From Streptomyces sp. NBC_01439 (GTDB taxonomy: Bacteria > Actinomycetota > Actinomycetes > Streptomycetales > Streptomycetaceae): a DNA stretch of 64,000 nt. Below the pieces are notes generated by a model. It saw only the letters and a list, made by a program, of their open reading frames with translations, did not search any database and had not been told where the DNA came from. Shown piece by piece: positions 52,113 to 61,616 of this stretch (within the stretch, counting starts at the first letter, position 1; the number at the start of each line of letters is the position of its first letter). Position numbers and translations under genes: made by a program. The stretch covers positions 1,860,001 through 1,924,000 of the forward strand of contig NZ_CP109487.1 of assembly GCF_036227605.1 (NCBI RefSeq), given 5' to 3'.

Positions 52113-52426
52113 CCTCCACCGCTCACCTCAGCGGGCGTAGCACGCACGGCTCATCGCTTCGGCGCGGCGCGAACAAATGCGGTCCGACCGACTACCAGAG
52201 GCCGCCGCAGATCCTGCCCGCCGAGGTGGGCCGAGCAGCCCCGGCGAGGCCCGACTCAGCCCTGCCGACGCAGGCAACACCGTCGACGGTCAAGTCCCCG
52301 CGGCAGGGCGATCGACACCCTCCCCAAGTCGATGCGCATGACTGACGTGCCGTCACAGACGTTCGCTTGAGCCGAATTCCGAAACAGCATCCCCCTGCGT
52401 CTCCTGCCTTCGAAAGGGAAGTCGCC
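52113..52426. other. Gap inside PadR-ABC cluster
   Basis: A 314-bp non-coding gap between the second DUF1048 gene and the ABC ATPase gene. No coding frame convinces me. It may hold a second promoter, which would make the transporter independent of the padR promoter. Confidence 0.4.
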
Positions 52427-53428
52427 ATGCCTTCATTTGTCATGCCCACACCCAATTGGGTGGACGGTCGCCCGTCTCCGACCGCTGTCTCCGCCGTCGG
52501 ACTACGCAAGTCCTATGGCGAGAAGCTCGTCCTCGACGGTATCGATCTGCACATCCCGGCCGGGTCCGTGTTCGCGCTGCTCGGCCCGAACGGCGCCGGC
52601 AAGACCAGCGCCGTGAAGATCCTGTCCACGCTCATCACCGCCGACGCCGGCGAGCTGCACGTCGGTGGGCACGACCTGGCCGCCGACCCGCAGGCGGTCC
52701 GTGCCGCGATCGGTGTCACAGGGCAGTTCTCCGCCGTCGACGGACTGATCACCGGCGAGGAGAACATGCTCCTCATGGCGGACCTGCACCACCTGACCAA
52801 GCGTGAGGGGCGGCGGGTCGCCACCGAACTGCTGGAGCGATTCGGCCTGACCGAAGCCGCCAAGAAGCCCGCCTCCACCTACTCCGGCGGGATGAAGCGC
52901 CGCCTCGACCTCGCTATGACACTGGTCGGCAGCCCGCGGATCATCTTCCTCGACGAGCCGACGACAGGGCTCGACCCACGCTCCCGCCACAACATGTGGG
53001 GCATCATCCGCGGCCTCGTCTCCGACGGCGTCACCGTCTTCCTCACCACCCAGTACCTGGATGAGGCCGACGAACTGGCCGACCGCATTGCTGTGTTGAA
53101 CGACGGAAAGATCGTCGCCGAGGGCACCGCCGAGGAGCTCAAGCGGCTCGTCCCGGGCGGGCACGTCCGGCTCCGCTTCACCGACCCGGTCGCGTACCAG
53201 TCCGCCGCTGACGCCCTTCGCGAGGTCACCCGGGACGACGAGGCACTGTCGCTGTCCATCCCCAGCGACGGCAGTCAGCGCGAACTGCGCTCCGTTCTCG
53301 ACCGGCTCGACTCCGCCGGCATCGAGGCGAACGAACTGACCGTACATACCCCGGACCTCGACGACGTGTTCTTCGCCCTGACCAGCCCGGCCAACGTCCC
53401 CAACCAGCCCAAGGAGACAGCCCGATGA
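52427..53428 (+). CDS. ABC transporter ATPase (DrrA-like)
   Basis: A 333-residue ATPase of the drug-resistance (DrrA/CcmA) type, starting at ATG 52427 after GAAAGGGAAG. Walker A is LLGPNGAGKTSAVKIL, signature YSGGMKRRLDLAM, Walker B IIFLDEPTTGLD, and TTQYLDEADELADR the His-loop region. The C-terminal regulatory part is typical of DrrA (HTPDLDDVFFALT). It drives export by the permease encoded next, with which it shares an ATGA overlap. Confidence 0.92.
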   Translation: MPSFVMPTPNWVDGRPSPTAVSAVGLRKSYGEKLVLDGIDLHIPAGSVFALLGPNGAGKTSAVKILSTLITADAGELHVGGHDLAADPQAVRAAIGVTGQFSAVDGLITGEENMLLMADLHHLTKREGRRVATELLERFGLTEAAKKPASTYSGGMKRRLDLAMTLVGSPRIIFLDEPTTGLDPRSRHNMWGIIRGLVSDGVTVFLTTQYLDEADELADRIAVLNDGKIVAEGTAEELKRLVPGGHVRLRFTDPVAYQSAADALREVTRDDEALSLSIPSDGSQRELRSVLDRLDSAGIEANELTVHTPDLDDVFFALTSPANVPNQPKETAR

Positions 53429-54216
53429 GCGCCCTCTCTCTCGCTGTACGCGACTCCAACACGATGCTGCGCCGCAACCTGCTGCACGCGCGGCGCTACC
53501 CGTCAGGGACCCTGAACCTGCTGCTCACGCCGATCATGATGCTGCTGCTCTTCGTCTACATCTTCGGCGACGTGATGAGCGCGGGCATCGGTGGCGGCGG
53601 CTCCGACCGCTCCGACTACATCGCCTACATCGTCCCGGGCTTGCTGCTGATGACCATCGGCAGCACCGTGATCGGGGCCGCGGTGTACGTCTCCATGGAT
53701 ATGACCGAGGGCCTCATCGCCCGCTTCCGCACGATGGCGGTCTACCGCCCTTCGGTACTCATCGGACACGTCGTCGGCAGCGTGCTGCAATCCGTCATGA
53801 GCGTGGTCCTCGTCGGCGCCGTCGGCGTGGCCATCGGCTTCCGCTCCACGGACGCGACCGTCCTGGAGTGGCTGGCAGCATTCGGGCTCATCGTGCTCTT
53901 CGCCCTGGCGCTGACCTGGATCGCGGTCGGCATGGGTCTGGCCAGCCCGAACCCCGAGGCGGCCAGCAACATGGCCATGCCACTGATCCTCCTCCCCCTG
54001 ATCTCCAGTGCGTTCATCCCGGCCGACACCATGCCCGGCTGGTTCCAGCCGATCGCCGAGTACCAGCCCTTCACCCCCGCCATCGAGACCCTGCGCGGCC
54101 TCCTCCTCGGCACCGAGATCGGCGATAACGGCTGGATCGCGATCGCCTGGTGCGTCGGCCTGACCGCGCTCGGCTTCCGCTGGTCGACGGCGCAGTTCAA
54201 CCGCGACCCGAAGTAA
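53425..54216 (+). CDS. ABC-2 type permease (DrrB-like)
   Basis: A 263-residue ABC-2 membrane protein with six helices, including LNLLLTPIMMLLLFVYIFGDVM, IVPGLLLMTIGSTVIGAA and LGLIVLFALALTWIAVGMGL-type segments. The family motif ISSAFIPADTMPGWFQPIAEYQPFTPAIETLRGLLLG is clear. It is the partner of the ATPase and probably exports a lipophilic compound. Confidence 0.9.
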   Translation: MSALSLAVRDSNTMLRRNLLHARRYPSGTLNLLLTPIMMLLLFVYIFGDVMSAGIGGGGSDRSDYIAYIVPGLLLMTIGSTVIGAAVYVSMDMTEGLIARFRTMAVYRPSVLIGHVVGSVLQSVMSVVLVGAVGVAIGFRSTDATVLEWLAAFGLIVLFALALTWIAVGMGLASPNPEAASNMAMPLILLPLISSAFIPADTMPGWFQPIAEYQPFTPAIETLRGLLLGTEIGDNGWIAIAWCVGLTALGFRWSTAQFNRDPK

Positions 54217-54250
54217 CCGGGACGACCGCGCCGGCCGGCGTCCATCCAGT

Positions 54251-54375
54251 TGCATGGCCTCTGGCTACAGCGGCGTGGGCCGCCCCACGGTCGTCGCGAT
54301 CCAGGACGGCACGGCCCGGGTCCTCGTACGGCGCGGACGCCGGAGGACTACCGCAACCGGGGCATCGGCAGTTAG
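54251..54375 (+). pseudogene. lysA: 3' fragment of a lysA paralogue
   Basis: This 125-bp stretch encodes CMASGYSGVGRPTVVAIQDG then TARVLVRR. After a one-base deletion it continues DYRNRGIGS and stops at TAG 54373. It is clearly the last ~40 codons of a diaminopimelate decarboxylase like the one at 47798 (CMASGYNLVGRPAVVAVHEG..., DYRNRDIGI). The sequence diverges enough to be an old copy. It suggests recombination or insertion between two lysA paralogues brought the PadR and MerR block here. Confidence 0.88.
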
Positions 54376-54545
54376 GGGCGGTAGACGAGCTCGATCATCA
54401 TCGCGGCGATCACCGCCCAGACGCCGAGGCCGAGCAGCCAGAGAGCCTCGAGGAGGGCGCCGGTGGCGATGACGGTCAGGCCGGCCGCGCCGAGGGCGAG
54501 GATCGCCCGGCGGATGCCGCAATCGGGGAGCCAGTCGATGGTCAC
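54372..54545 (-). CDS. Small membrane protein, unknown
   Basis: A 57-residue protein starting at GTG 54545 (VTIDWLPDCGIRR), with two hydrophobic helices (AILALGAAGLTVIATGALL and LWLLGLGVWAVIAAMMIEL). It ends LVYRP and its stop overlaps the lysA fragment on the opposite strand. No family recognised. Confidence 0.55.
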   Translation of the reverse strand: MTIDWLPDCGIRRAILALGAAGLTVIATGALLEALWLLGLGVWAVIAAMMIELVYRP

Positions 54546-54553
54546 GTCATGAG

Positions 54554-54595
54554 AATCGCGCCGGCCCCTCGCCTTGGCGAGGGGCCGGCGCGATT
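54554..54595. terminator. 42-nt near-perfect palindromic hairpin
   Basis: Arms AATCGCGCCGGCCCCTCGCC (54554-54573) and GGCGAGGGGCCGGCGCGATT (54576-54595) form a 20-bp perfect stem with TT between. It lies downstream of the minus-strand APC permease gene and is a strong, probably bidirectional, terminator. Confidence 0.85.
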
Positions 54596-54625
54596 CCTGT
54601 CGGCAAATTGACGCCGGATCCAGGG

Positions 54626-56563
54626 TCAGCCGGCGTGAACGTGGGGGCGGCGGGTGCGGTCGGGTTCGGCCTCGCGGATGACCTCGCGGGTGACTGGCGC
54701 GACCTCGCCCTGGCCGAACAGGAAGAAGCGGAAGAAGTTGGCGAACGGGTTGCCCTCGGTCCACTCGAAGTAGATGTGGGGGCGCTGGCCGGTCTCGTCG
54801 CGGACGTGCAGGAGTAGCGCCGCCAGCGCGTTGGGGATGCTCGAGCTCTCCAGGGTCAGGACGCGGTAGCGGTCGTGGAGCACCTCGCCGCGCACCCGCA
54901 TGCTGGATTCGAACTCGGACGCGTCCAGGACGGTGACCTCGACGAACATGACGTCGTCCTCGGCCGGGATGTCGTTGTCCGCGCGGATCTGCTGCTTCTT
55001 CTGCCGGTACTCGTCGAGGTCCCGACTGTCCGGCTCGTTGGCGATGAAGCGGATCGTGCGGTTCGAGGTGTCGCGGATGAACCGCTGGGCCATGTCGTCG
55101 AATTCCATGTGGGTGACGCGCAGCTCGAAGACGCGGGCGAGGCGGGAGAGGAGGGAGAGGGCCATGATGCCGGCGATGAAGCAGGCGCCGATCTTCACGC
55201 CGTCGGGGCGCTCTGCGACGTTGACGGCGGTGGTGTAGACGAAGACCGCGGAGATCACGCCGAAGCCGATCGTCCAGCCGCGCTGACCGGCCTTCCGGGC
55301 TGCGATGGTCACGGCGACGGCGGCCGAGGTGATCAGGACGAGGACACCGGTGGCGTACGCGCCGCCCTGGGCGTCCACGTCGGCGTCGAAGATCCAGGTC
55401 ACCAGGAACGCGATCAGGGTGAACACGATGACCATCGGGCGCAGGGCGCGCGCCCAGGAGGGGGCCATGCCGTACCGGGGCAGGTAGCGCGGCATCAGGT
55501 TGAGCAGGCCCGCCATCGCCGAGGCACCCGCGAACCACAGGATCAGGATCGTGGAGACGTCGTAGATCGTGCCGAAGGCGGAGCCGAGGTACTCGTGCGC
55601 GAGGTAGGCCAGGGCGCGGCCGTTGGCCTCGCCGCCCGGCTGGAACTGGGCGGGCGGGATCAGCAGCGTGGTGATGAAACTGCTGGTGATGAGGAAGACG
55701 CTCATGATGAGGGCCGCGGTCGTCAGCAGCTTCTTGGCGCCACGGATCCGGCCGGCGGGCTTCTCCTCGGTGTCACCGGAGTCGCCCTCGACATGCGGCA
55801 TGACCGCCACACCGGTCTCGAACCCGGACAGGCCGAGCGCCAGCTTCGGGAACACGACGAGGGCGATGGCGACCATCATGAACGGGTTGCCGTGCTCGGC
55901 GGTCAGAGCCTCCGTCCAGTCGGTGATGACGTGTGGTTCGCTGAGCACCTCCCACAGGCCGACGGCCACGACGACGACGTTCAGCGCGAGGTAGGTGGCC
56001 ACCAGGACCACGGCCACGCCGATGGCCTCGCTGAAGCCCTTGAGGAACACGGCACCGAGGAGCGCGATCATGATCAGGGTGATGAGCACCTGGTGGCCGT
56101 TGAGGATGCTGGTGAGGTGCGGGTTCTCCACCAGGTGCGCGGTGGCGTCCGCAGCCGACAGGGTGATGGTGATGAGGAAGTCGGTCGCCGCGAACCCGAG
56201 CAGGGTCAGGACGAACAGCTTGCCCTTCCAGAACGTCAGCAACCGCTCCAGCATGGCGATCGAGCCCTCGCCGTGCGGGCTCTCCTCGGCCACCCGCCGG
56301 TACACCGGCAGCGCACCGAAGAGGGTCAGCAGCACGAGCACGATGGTCGCCAGCGGCGACAGCAGCCCGGCCGCGAGGAACGCGATGCCGGGCTGGTAGC
56401 CGAGGGTGGAGAAGTAGTCGAGACCCGTCAGGCACATGACCCGCCACCACGGCCGCCCGTGCGGCTGGGCCGCTGCCTCCTTGGCTGCGGGTGAACTGTT
56501 CTCGGCGGTCAAGCCTTCCAGCAGCCACGCGCGCAGGCGCGAGGAGCGGGCAGGGGTGGCCAT
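54626..56563 (-). CDS. APC-superfamily transporter with cytosolic C-terminal domain
   Basis: A 645-residue membrane protein with about 12 helices in residues 40-440. Visible are [27 protein letters not shown] near helix 1, [40 protein letters not shown], and later [26 protein letters not shown]. About 190 soluble residues follow ([20 protein letters not shown] onward). The fold is APC, resembling KUP/KimA-type potassium transporters more than classical amino-acid permeases. Neighbouring kdpB, kimA and kdpFA genes support a potassium role, which is inference. Confidence 0.75.
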   Translation of the reverse strand: MATPARSSRLRAWLLEGLTAENSSPAAKEAAAQPHGRPWWRVMCLTGLDYFSTLGYQPGIAFLAAGLLSPLATIVLVLLTLFGALPVYRRVAEESPHGEGSIAMLERLLTFWKGKLFVLTLLGFAATDFLITITLSAADATAHLVENPHLTSILNGHQVLITLIMIALLGAVFLKGFSEAIGVAVVLVATYLALNVVVVAVGLWEVLSEPHVITDWTEALTAEHGNPFMMVAIALVVFPKLALGLSGFETGVAVMPHVEGDSGDTEEKPAGRIRGAKKLLTTAALIMSVFLITSSFITTLLIPPAQFQPGGEANGRALAYLAHEYLGSAFGTIYDVSTILILWFAGASAMAGLLNLMPRYLPRYGMAPSWARALRPMVIVFTLIAFLVTWIFDADVDAQGGAYATGVLVLITSAAVAVTIAARKAGQRGWTIGFGVISAVFVYTTAVNVAERPDGVKIGACFIAGIMALSLLSRLARVFELRVTHMEFDDMAQRFIRDTSNRTIRFIANEPDSRDLDEYRQKKQQIRADNDIPAEDDVMFVEVTVLDASEFESSMRVRGEVLHDRYRVLTLESSSIPNALAALLLHVRDETGQRPHIYFEWTEGNPFANFFRFFLFGQGEVAPVTREVIREAEPDRTRRPHVHAG

Positions 56564-56953
56564 CGTGGGGTGCTCCTGTCGTACGGCAAAGAATCAGCCA
56601 TCGACATCGACGGCTGAGCTAGCGTACGCAGACTGATCGCTTATGCCCGCGGCTGAGCCAATCCTGACGCGTCCTTAACGCATACAGAGCCACCTGTGGA
56701 GTAGTGAACGTCTTCGCTCGCCAGTGACAGCAACCTGCCTGCGGCGAGCGGGCAGCCGAGTGGTCATGAACTAGGAGCGGGGGCGGCCCGGCGGAGGCCG
56801 CCCCCGCAGGGGAACCAGCGGAGTGTGGATCAACGCTGGCTGGCCTTGGCGGCCGTGGTCTGAGGAGAGGAAGGAGCCTGCGGTAAGCAGGTGGACGGCA
56901 GTGTCTGGGGGCTCAGGCGCCCCGACGTTCCTCTGATGAGCCGTTGCCGAACG
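56564..56953. other. Intergenic region with terminator and promoter
   Basis: A 390-bp gap between kdpB (upstream on this strand) and the APC gene. It contains a 12-bp-stem hairpin at 56777-56807 (GCGGGGGCGGCC / GGCCGCCCCCGC) that should end kdpB transcription. A lower-GC stretch at 56600-56720 with a CCTTAACGC element resembling the arms at 62400-62453 may hold the APC promoter. Confidence 0.6.
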
Positions 56954-59104
56954 TCAGCCGAGGCCGGGGATGGTGGATACCAGCAGGTCGATGAGCTTGA
57001 TGCCCACGAACGGCAGGATCAGGCCGCCGAGGCCGTAGACACCGAGGTTGCGCCGCAGCAGGTCGTGTGCGGAGGCAGGCCGGTAGCGGACGCCGCGCAG
57101 GGCCAGCGGGATCAGAGCCACGATGATCAGGGCGTTGAAGATGATCGCCGAGGTGATCGCGGAGGTGGGGCTGCTCAGGCCCATGATGTTGAGCGCGCCG
57201 AGGCCCGGGTAGGCCGAGGCGAACATGGCGGGGATGATCGCGAAGTACTTGGCGACGTCGTTGGTGATGGAGAAGGTGGTGAGCGCGCCTCGGGTGATGA
57301 GGAGCTGCTTGCCGATCTCCACGATGTCGATGAGTTTGGTGGGGTTGGAGTCCAGGTCCACCATGTTCCCGGCCTCCTTGGCGGCCGAGGTGCCCGTGTT
57401 CATGGCCACGCCGACATCCGCCTGGGCGAGGGCCGGGGCGTCGTTCGTGCCGTCGCCGGTCATCGCGACGAGCTTGCCGCCCGCCTGCTCCCGCTTGATG
57501 AGGGCCAGCTTGTCCTCCGGCGTCGCCTCCGCGAGGTATTCGTCGACGCCGGCCTCGGCGGCGATGGCGCGGGCCGTCAGCTCGTTGTCTCCGGTGACCA
57601 TGACCGTACGGATCCCCATGCTCCGCAGCTCCGCGAACCGCTCCCGGATTCCCTCCTTGACGACGTCCTTGAGGTGGATGATGCCGAGCACGCGCGGCCC
57701 GTCCCAATCGTGGACCGCCACCAGCAGCGGGGTTCCGCCGGACTGCGAGACCTGAGCGGACCAGGCAGCGGCCTCCGCCTGTACGGTTCCGCCGCGCATC
57801 GCCACCCAGTCCATGACCTGTGCGGCCGCGCCCTTTCGGATGGCGCAGCCCGCGCCGTTGTCCCAGCTCAGGTTGATGCCGCTCATGCGGGTGCGGGCGC
57901 TGAACTCGGTGAAGCGGGGGTTGCTGAGGTCGTCGGCGGCGGCCGGCTGGAGCCCGTACTGCTGGGCCAGGGCCACGACGGACCGGCCTTCGGGGGTCTC
58001 GTCGTCGAGGGAGGACAGCTGGGCGGCGTCCGCGAGCTTGATGTGGTCGATCCCGGGGAGCGGGATGAAGGCGGCTGCCTCGCGGTTGCCGTGGGTGATG
58101 GTGCCGGTCTTGTCGAGGAGCAGGGTGTTCACGTCTCCCGCCGCCTCGACGGCGCGGCCGCTCATCGCGATGACGTTGCGCTGGACGAGGCGGTCCATGC
58201 CGGCGATGCCGATCGCGGAGAGCAGGGCGCCGATCGTGGTGGGGATGAGGGTGACGAGGAGGGCGACCAGGACGGTCGTGGACTGGGCGGCGCCCGCGTA
58301 CGCGGCCATCGGCTGGATGCTGACCACGATCAGGATGAAGATGAAGGTCAGGGCTGCCAGCAGGATGTTCAGCGCTATCTCGTTCGGGGTCTTCTGCCGC
58401 GACGCACCCTCGACCAGCGCGATCATCCGGTCGATGAAGCTGTTCCCGGAACGGGAGGTGACCCGCACGACGATCGAGTCCGACAGGACGGTCGTTCCCC
58501 CGGTGACACCGGACCGGTCGCCGCCCGACTCCCGGAGCACGGGGGCCGATTCACCGGTGACGGCCGACTCGTCCACCATCGCCGCACCGTCGACCACGTC
58601 CCCGTCGGCCGGAACCAGCTCCCCCGCTTCGACGAGCACGAAGTCGAAGGGCTGGAGTTCGGCCGGGGTCACCACCTCGGTCTCGGCGTGGCGCAGGTTC
58701 GTCCCGTACGTCCAGTGCTTCAGCCGCAGCGCGACCGTGTCCGTGCGCGCCTTGCGCAGCGATTCGGCCTGGGCGCGGCCGCGGCCCTCGGCGACGGCCT
58801 CGGCGAGGTTGGCGAACAGGACCGTCAGCCACAGCCAGACGCTGATCACCCAGGTGAAGACCGACGGGTGGATGAGCGCCGACAGCGTCGTCAGGACCGA
58901 TCCGACCGCGACGACGAACAGCACCGGCTTCTTCACCAGCTCACGCGGATGGAGCTTGGCGACGGCCTCCCTGGCCGAGGTGGCGAGGAGTTCGGGCTCC
59001 AGCACGTTCACCTGGCCGGACCGTTTCCTGGACGGTCGGTTGACCGGGGTCCGCGGAGGGGTGCCGAGATCCGGGGGAACGTGCTGCGCGGCGGCGGGAG
59101 GCAT
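56954..59104 (-). CDS. kdpB: Potassium-transporting P-type ATPase B subunit (stand-alone)
   Basis: A 716-residue KdpB-type P-type ATPase. Motifs are [14 protein letters not shown] (actuator TGES), [16 protein letters not shown] (phosphorylated Asp), [14 protein letters not shown] and [51 protein letters not shown] is the KdpB membrane segment. It drives K+ uptake with KdpA, KdpC and KdpF. Here it lies on the minus strand with no kdpA or kdpC beside it, while kdpF and kdpA begin on the plus strand 5.6 kb away. It is probably an additional copy, or the only one, rearranged out of its operon. ATG 59104 has AGAAGG upstream. Confidence 0.9.
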   Translation of the reverse strand: MPPAAAQHVPPDLGTPPRTPVNRPSRKRSGQVNVLEPELLATSAREAVAKLHPRELVKKPVLFVVAVGSVLTTLSALIHPSVFTWVISVWLWLTVLFANLAEAVAEGRGRAQAESLRKARTDTVALRLKHWTYGTNLRHAETEVVTPAELQPFDFVLVEAGELVPADGDVVDGAAMVDESAVTGESAPVLRESGGDRSGVTGGTTVLSDSIVVRVTSRSGNSFIDRMIALVEGASRQKTPNEIALNILLAALTFIFILIVVSIQPMAAYAGAAQSTTVLVALLVTLIPTTIGALLSAIGIAGMDRLVQRNVIAMSGRAVEAAGDVNTLLLDKTGTITHGNREAAAFIPLPGIDHIKLADAAQLSSLDDETPEGRSVVALAQQYGLQPAAADDLSNPRFTEFSARTRMSGINLSWDNGAGCAIRKGAAAQVMDWVAMRGGTVQAEAAAWSAQVSQSGGTPLLVAVHDWDGPRVLGIIHLKDVVKEGIRERFAELRSMGIRTVMVTGDNELTARAIAAEAGVDEYLAEATPEDKLALIKREQAGGKLVAMTGDGTNDAPALAQADVGVAMNTGTSAAKEAGNMVDLDSNPTKLIDIVEIGKQLLITRGALTTFSITNDVAKYFAIIPAMFASAYPGLGALNIMGLSSPTSAITSAIIFNALIIVALIPLALRGVRYRPASAHDLLRRNLGVYGLGGLILPFVGIKLIDLLVSTIPGLG

Positions 59105-59185
59105 GAAGCGACCTTCTGGTGAGTTCGGCTGGGCACCCCCCTGCCGGCAGGGTCGGGCAAGGACTGGGTGCGGGTGAGGGGTGTC

Positions 59186-59251
59186 GCCGCCGGGGACTGT
59201 CTCGCATGGACCCCCTCGGCCGTCATGTGAGTAGTCGAGGTCCCCGGCGGC
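59186..59251 (-). promoter_or_regulatory. Structured leader upstream of kdpB
   Basis: Arms GCCGCCGGGGAC (59186-59197) and GTCCCCGGCGGC (59240-59251) form a 12-bp perfect stem. It encloses a smaller CCTCG/CGAGG hairpin, about 80 nt upstream of the kdpB start. It could be a riboswitch or attenuator for a potassium gene. I considered a c-di-AMP (ydaO) riboswitch but cannot confirm its conserved core. Confidence 0.4.
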
Positions 59252-59340
59252 GCAACAGGCAGGAAACTACTGCCCGTTCCAGAGGAAAACCCCATGTGCG
59301 CGGGGGAATTGGCACCTTCTTGACGGCGGCGCACGAGACG

Positions 59341-59373
59341 TGTCAAGCCGCCGTCAAGGGCACGTCAACGCGC
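59341..59373. promoter_or_regulatory. Three 11-nt direct repeats (OmpR/PhoB-type operator candidate)
   Basis: TGTCAAGCCGC, CGTCAAGGGCA and CGTCAACGCGC follow each other at exact 11-nt spacing, the layout of PhoP or KdpE binding sites. They cover the end of the kimA gene and face kdpB. Part of this DNA also forms an inverted repeat (59319-59329 with 59348-59358) that may terminate kimA. Confidence 0.45.
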
Positions 59374-61251
59374 GTCGGAGGTGATGCGGAAGCGCAGTCG
59401 GCAGATGACGGCGTCGGTGTCGCGGCGCACCGCGTGGGCGACGACGGAGCCGCGCTGGTTCTGCAGCATCCGCTGCCACAGGTGGGCGGGTTCCGTCTCC
59501 GGGATGAGGACGGTGACCTGGGCGTCCGGGTGTGCCTGTGTCAGCTCGCGCACGTACGCCGACACCGGGCGGCCGAGCGAACGGGTGTCCGAGGAGACTT
59601 CGATCAGCTCGACCCCCGGCTTCCACAGCTCCCAGTCCCGGCGCAGTGCTTCGGCTTCCTGCCGGTCCTCCGGCCCGGAGTGGGTGACGGTCACGGCGAG
59701 GACCTCGTCGCCGAGCGAGCGGGCAGCGGTGAGGGCCTGGCAGGTCAGGCGGGACAACCCCGAGACGGGCACGACGACCAGGGAGCGGGAGCGCTGGGGC
59801 GGCTGAGGGATGCGGCCGAGCTGCAGGCGTTCGCCGATCTGTGCGTAGGCGCGGTGGATCTTCTCGAACGCGAGGACGATCAGCGGCAGGGCGAGCACGA
59901 TCAGCCAGGCGCCCTCGACGAATTTGGTGGCGGTCACGACGATCGCCGAGACTCCGGTGAGCACTGCGCCGAAGCCGTTGAGGACGGCCTTCGCCTGCCA
60001 GCCCTGGGGCCGCTCCCCGTACCAGTGCCGGACCATGCCGACCTGACAAATGGTGAAGCCGACGAAGACCCCGATTGCGAACAGCGGGACGAGTGTGTTG
60101 GTGTCGCCGCCGGAGAACACCAGCAGCGCGGCCGACACGAGCGCCAGCCACACCACGCCGTGGCGGTGCACCTGGCGGTCCGCCTTGAGGGCGAACACGT
60201 GCGGCAGGTAGTTGTCGCGTGCCAGCAGGCTCATCAGGACGGGCAGCCCGCCGAAGGAGGTGTTCGCGGCGAGTGCCAGCAGCACCATGGTGGCGAACTG
60301 GACAACATAGAAGGCAGCGTTGTGGCCGAAGGAGGCGTCCGCGAGCTGGGCCAGGACGGTGACGCCCTCCACGGGCTGGAGGTGGAAGCGGCCGATCAGG
60401 ACCGACAGGCCGATCAGCATCACGCCGAGCAGTGCGCCGAGGGCCACTTCGGTGCGCTGGGCCCGGCGGGCCGCCGGGGCGCGAAAGGACGGGACGGCAT
60501 TGGCCACGGCTTCAACGCCGGTCAGGGCGGAGCAGCCGGCCGCGAAGGCCTTCAGCAGCAACAGGGCGCCAACGGTGGTGGCGCCTTCCCCGAGCGCGGA
60601 AGCGTGTCCGGCGGCCGAGGCGGTGCTCACCGGGCCGTCACGCAGCAGGCCGACCACGACCATGGCCAGAATCGACCCCACGAAGACGGCGGTCGGTACG
60701 AGGAACGCCTTGGCGGAGTCCACGACCCCGCGCAGGTTCACCGCCGTGACCAGGACCAGCACCCCGAGGCAGATCCACACCCGTTCCCCGTACAGCTCGG
60801 GGAAGGCCGAGGTGAGGGCGGCGACGCCGGCGGTGACGGAGACGGCCACGTTCAGTACGTAGTCGAGGATCAGCGAGGCTGCGGCGACCAGGCTGGTGCG
60901 TCGGCCGAGGTGTTTCTTGGCGACGGCGTACGACCCGCCGCCGTCCGGGAACGCGGCGATCACCTGCCGGTACGAAGCCACCAGCACGGCGAGCAGTGCG
61001 GTGATCGCCAGGGTGACGGGGAGGGTGAATCCGAGGCCGTAGGCACCGGCTGCCGCCAGGACCAGCACGATCGACTCCGGCCCGTATGCGACGGAGGCCA
61101 TCGCGTCGAGCGACAGCGCGGCCAGGCCTTGGAGGGCGGTCAGCCGGTGCCGGTCCGGTGCCTCGGGAGGCGTCCGTACGCCGGTATCAGGAGGTTCCTC
61201 CGTGCCCGGCGCCTGTCCTGCCACGGTCGTCTTTCCCCTGTGCATGGCCAT
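59365..61251 (-). CDS. kimA: KimA-type potassium importer
   Basis: A 628-residue APC-superfamily K+ transporter. Similarity to B. subtilis KimA (YdaO) is clear throughout: LSLDAMASVAYGPESIVLVL, ALLAVLVASYRQVIAAFPDGGGSYAVAKKHLG, ASLILDYVLNVAVSVTAGVAALTSAFP, LLLKAFAAGCSALTGVEAVANAVP, VFVGFTICQVGMVRHWY. A soluble C-terminal domain of about 180 residues has a Rossmann-like VVVPVSGLSRLTCQALTAARSLG. In Firmicutes KimA is high-affinity and inhibited by c-di-AMP. The ATG at 61251 is chosen for its GGAGGAACAGCGAAG ribosome site. It diverges from the kdpF unit. Confidence 0.88.
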   Translation of the reverse strand: MAMHRGKTTVAGQAPGTEEPPDTGVRTPPEAPDRHRLTALQGLAALSLDAMASVAYGPESIVLVLAAAGAYGLGFTLPVTLAITALLAVLVASYRQVIAAFPDGGGSYAVAKKHLGRRTSLVAAASLILDYVLNVAVSVTAGVAALTSAFPELYGERVWICLGVLVLVTAVNLRGVVDSAKAFLVPTAVFVGSILAMVVVGLLRDGPVSTASAAGHASALGEGATTVGALLLLKAFAAGCSALTGVEAVANAVPSFRAPAARRAQRTEVALGALLGVMLIGLSVLIGRFHLQPVEGVTVLAQLADASFGHNAAFYVVQFATMVLLALAANTSFGGLPVLMSLLARDNYLPHVFALKADRQVHRHGVVWLALVSAALLVFSGGDTNTLVPLFAIGVFVGFTICQVGMVRHWYGERPQGWQAKAVLNGFGAVLTGVSAIVVTATKFVEGAWLIVLALPLIVLAFEKIHRAYAQIGERLQLGRIPQPPQRSRSLVVVPVSGLSRLTCQALTAARSLGDEVLAVTVTHSGPEDRQEAEALRRDWELWKPGVELIEVSSDTRSLGRPVSAYVRELTQAHPDAQVTVLIPETEPAHLWQRMLQNQRGSVVAHAVRRDTDAVICRLRFRITSDAR

Positions 61252-61492
61252 CTTCGCTGTTCCTCCGATTGGACAAAGTGAGGACAGCGTCGGGACGGCA
61301 TGGCCGAATGACCAGTGCTCTTGGCGGAATCCATACGACCGCCGCCCCACTCTTCACGCACTCCTGACGCCGGCGCCGCAAAGTCGTATGAGGTGCGTCA
61401 AGACCTCGCCAGGGTGCGCGGCTCCTTCATCGACCGGGGGCACGCTTGATATGGGCGACACATGTCCCACGGAACCAAGGGAGTACACGCTG

Positions 61493-61582
61493 ATGGACGC
61501 GGAAAACGTGGTCGGGCTCATCGTCGCCGTCGCTTTGCTTGCCTATCTCGTGACCGCCCTCATCAGGCCCGAGAGGTTCTGA
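61493..61582 (+). CDS. kdpF: KdpF (first copy)
   Basis: A 29-residue single-helix peptide, MDAENVVGLIVAVALLAYLV then TALIRPERF, typical of KdpF, which stabilises the Kdp complex. A second KdpF is found at 62609. It is followed by the DUF4118 gene and not by kdpA. Confidence 0.85.
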   Translation: MDAENVVGLIVAVALLAYLVTALIRPERF

Positions 61583-61616
61583 ACCAAGACCGTCATGTCC
61601 GGACGGGAGGCATCAC

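Noticed and set aside
59186..59251. A c-di-AMP (ydaO) riboswitch
   Set aside because: The stem is strong and the context fits, but I could not identify the conserved ydaO core, so only a structured leader is claimed.
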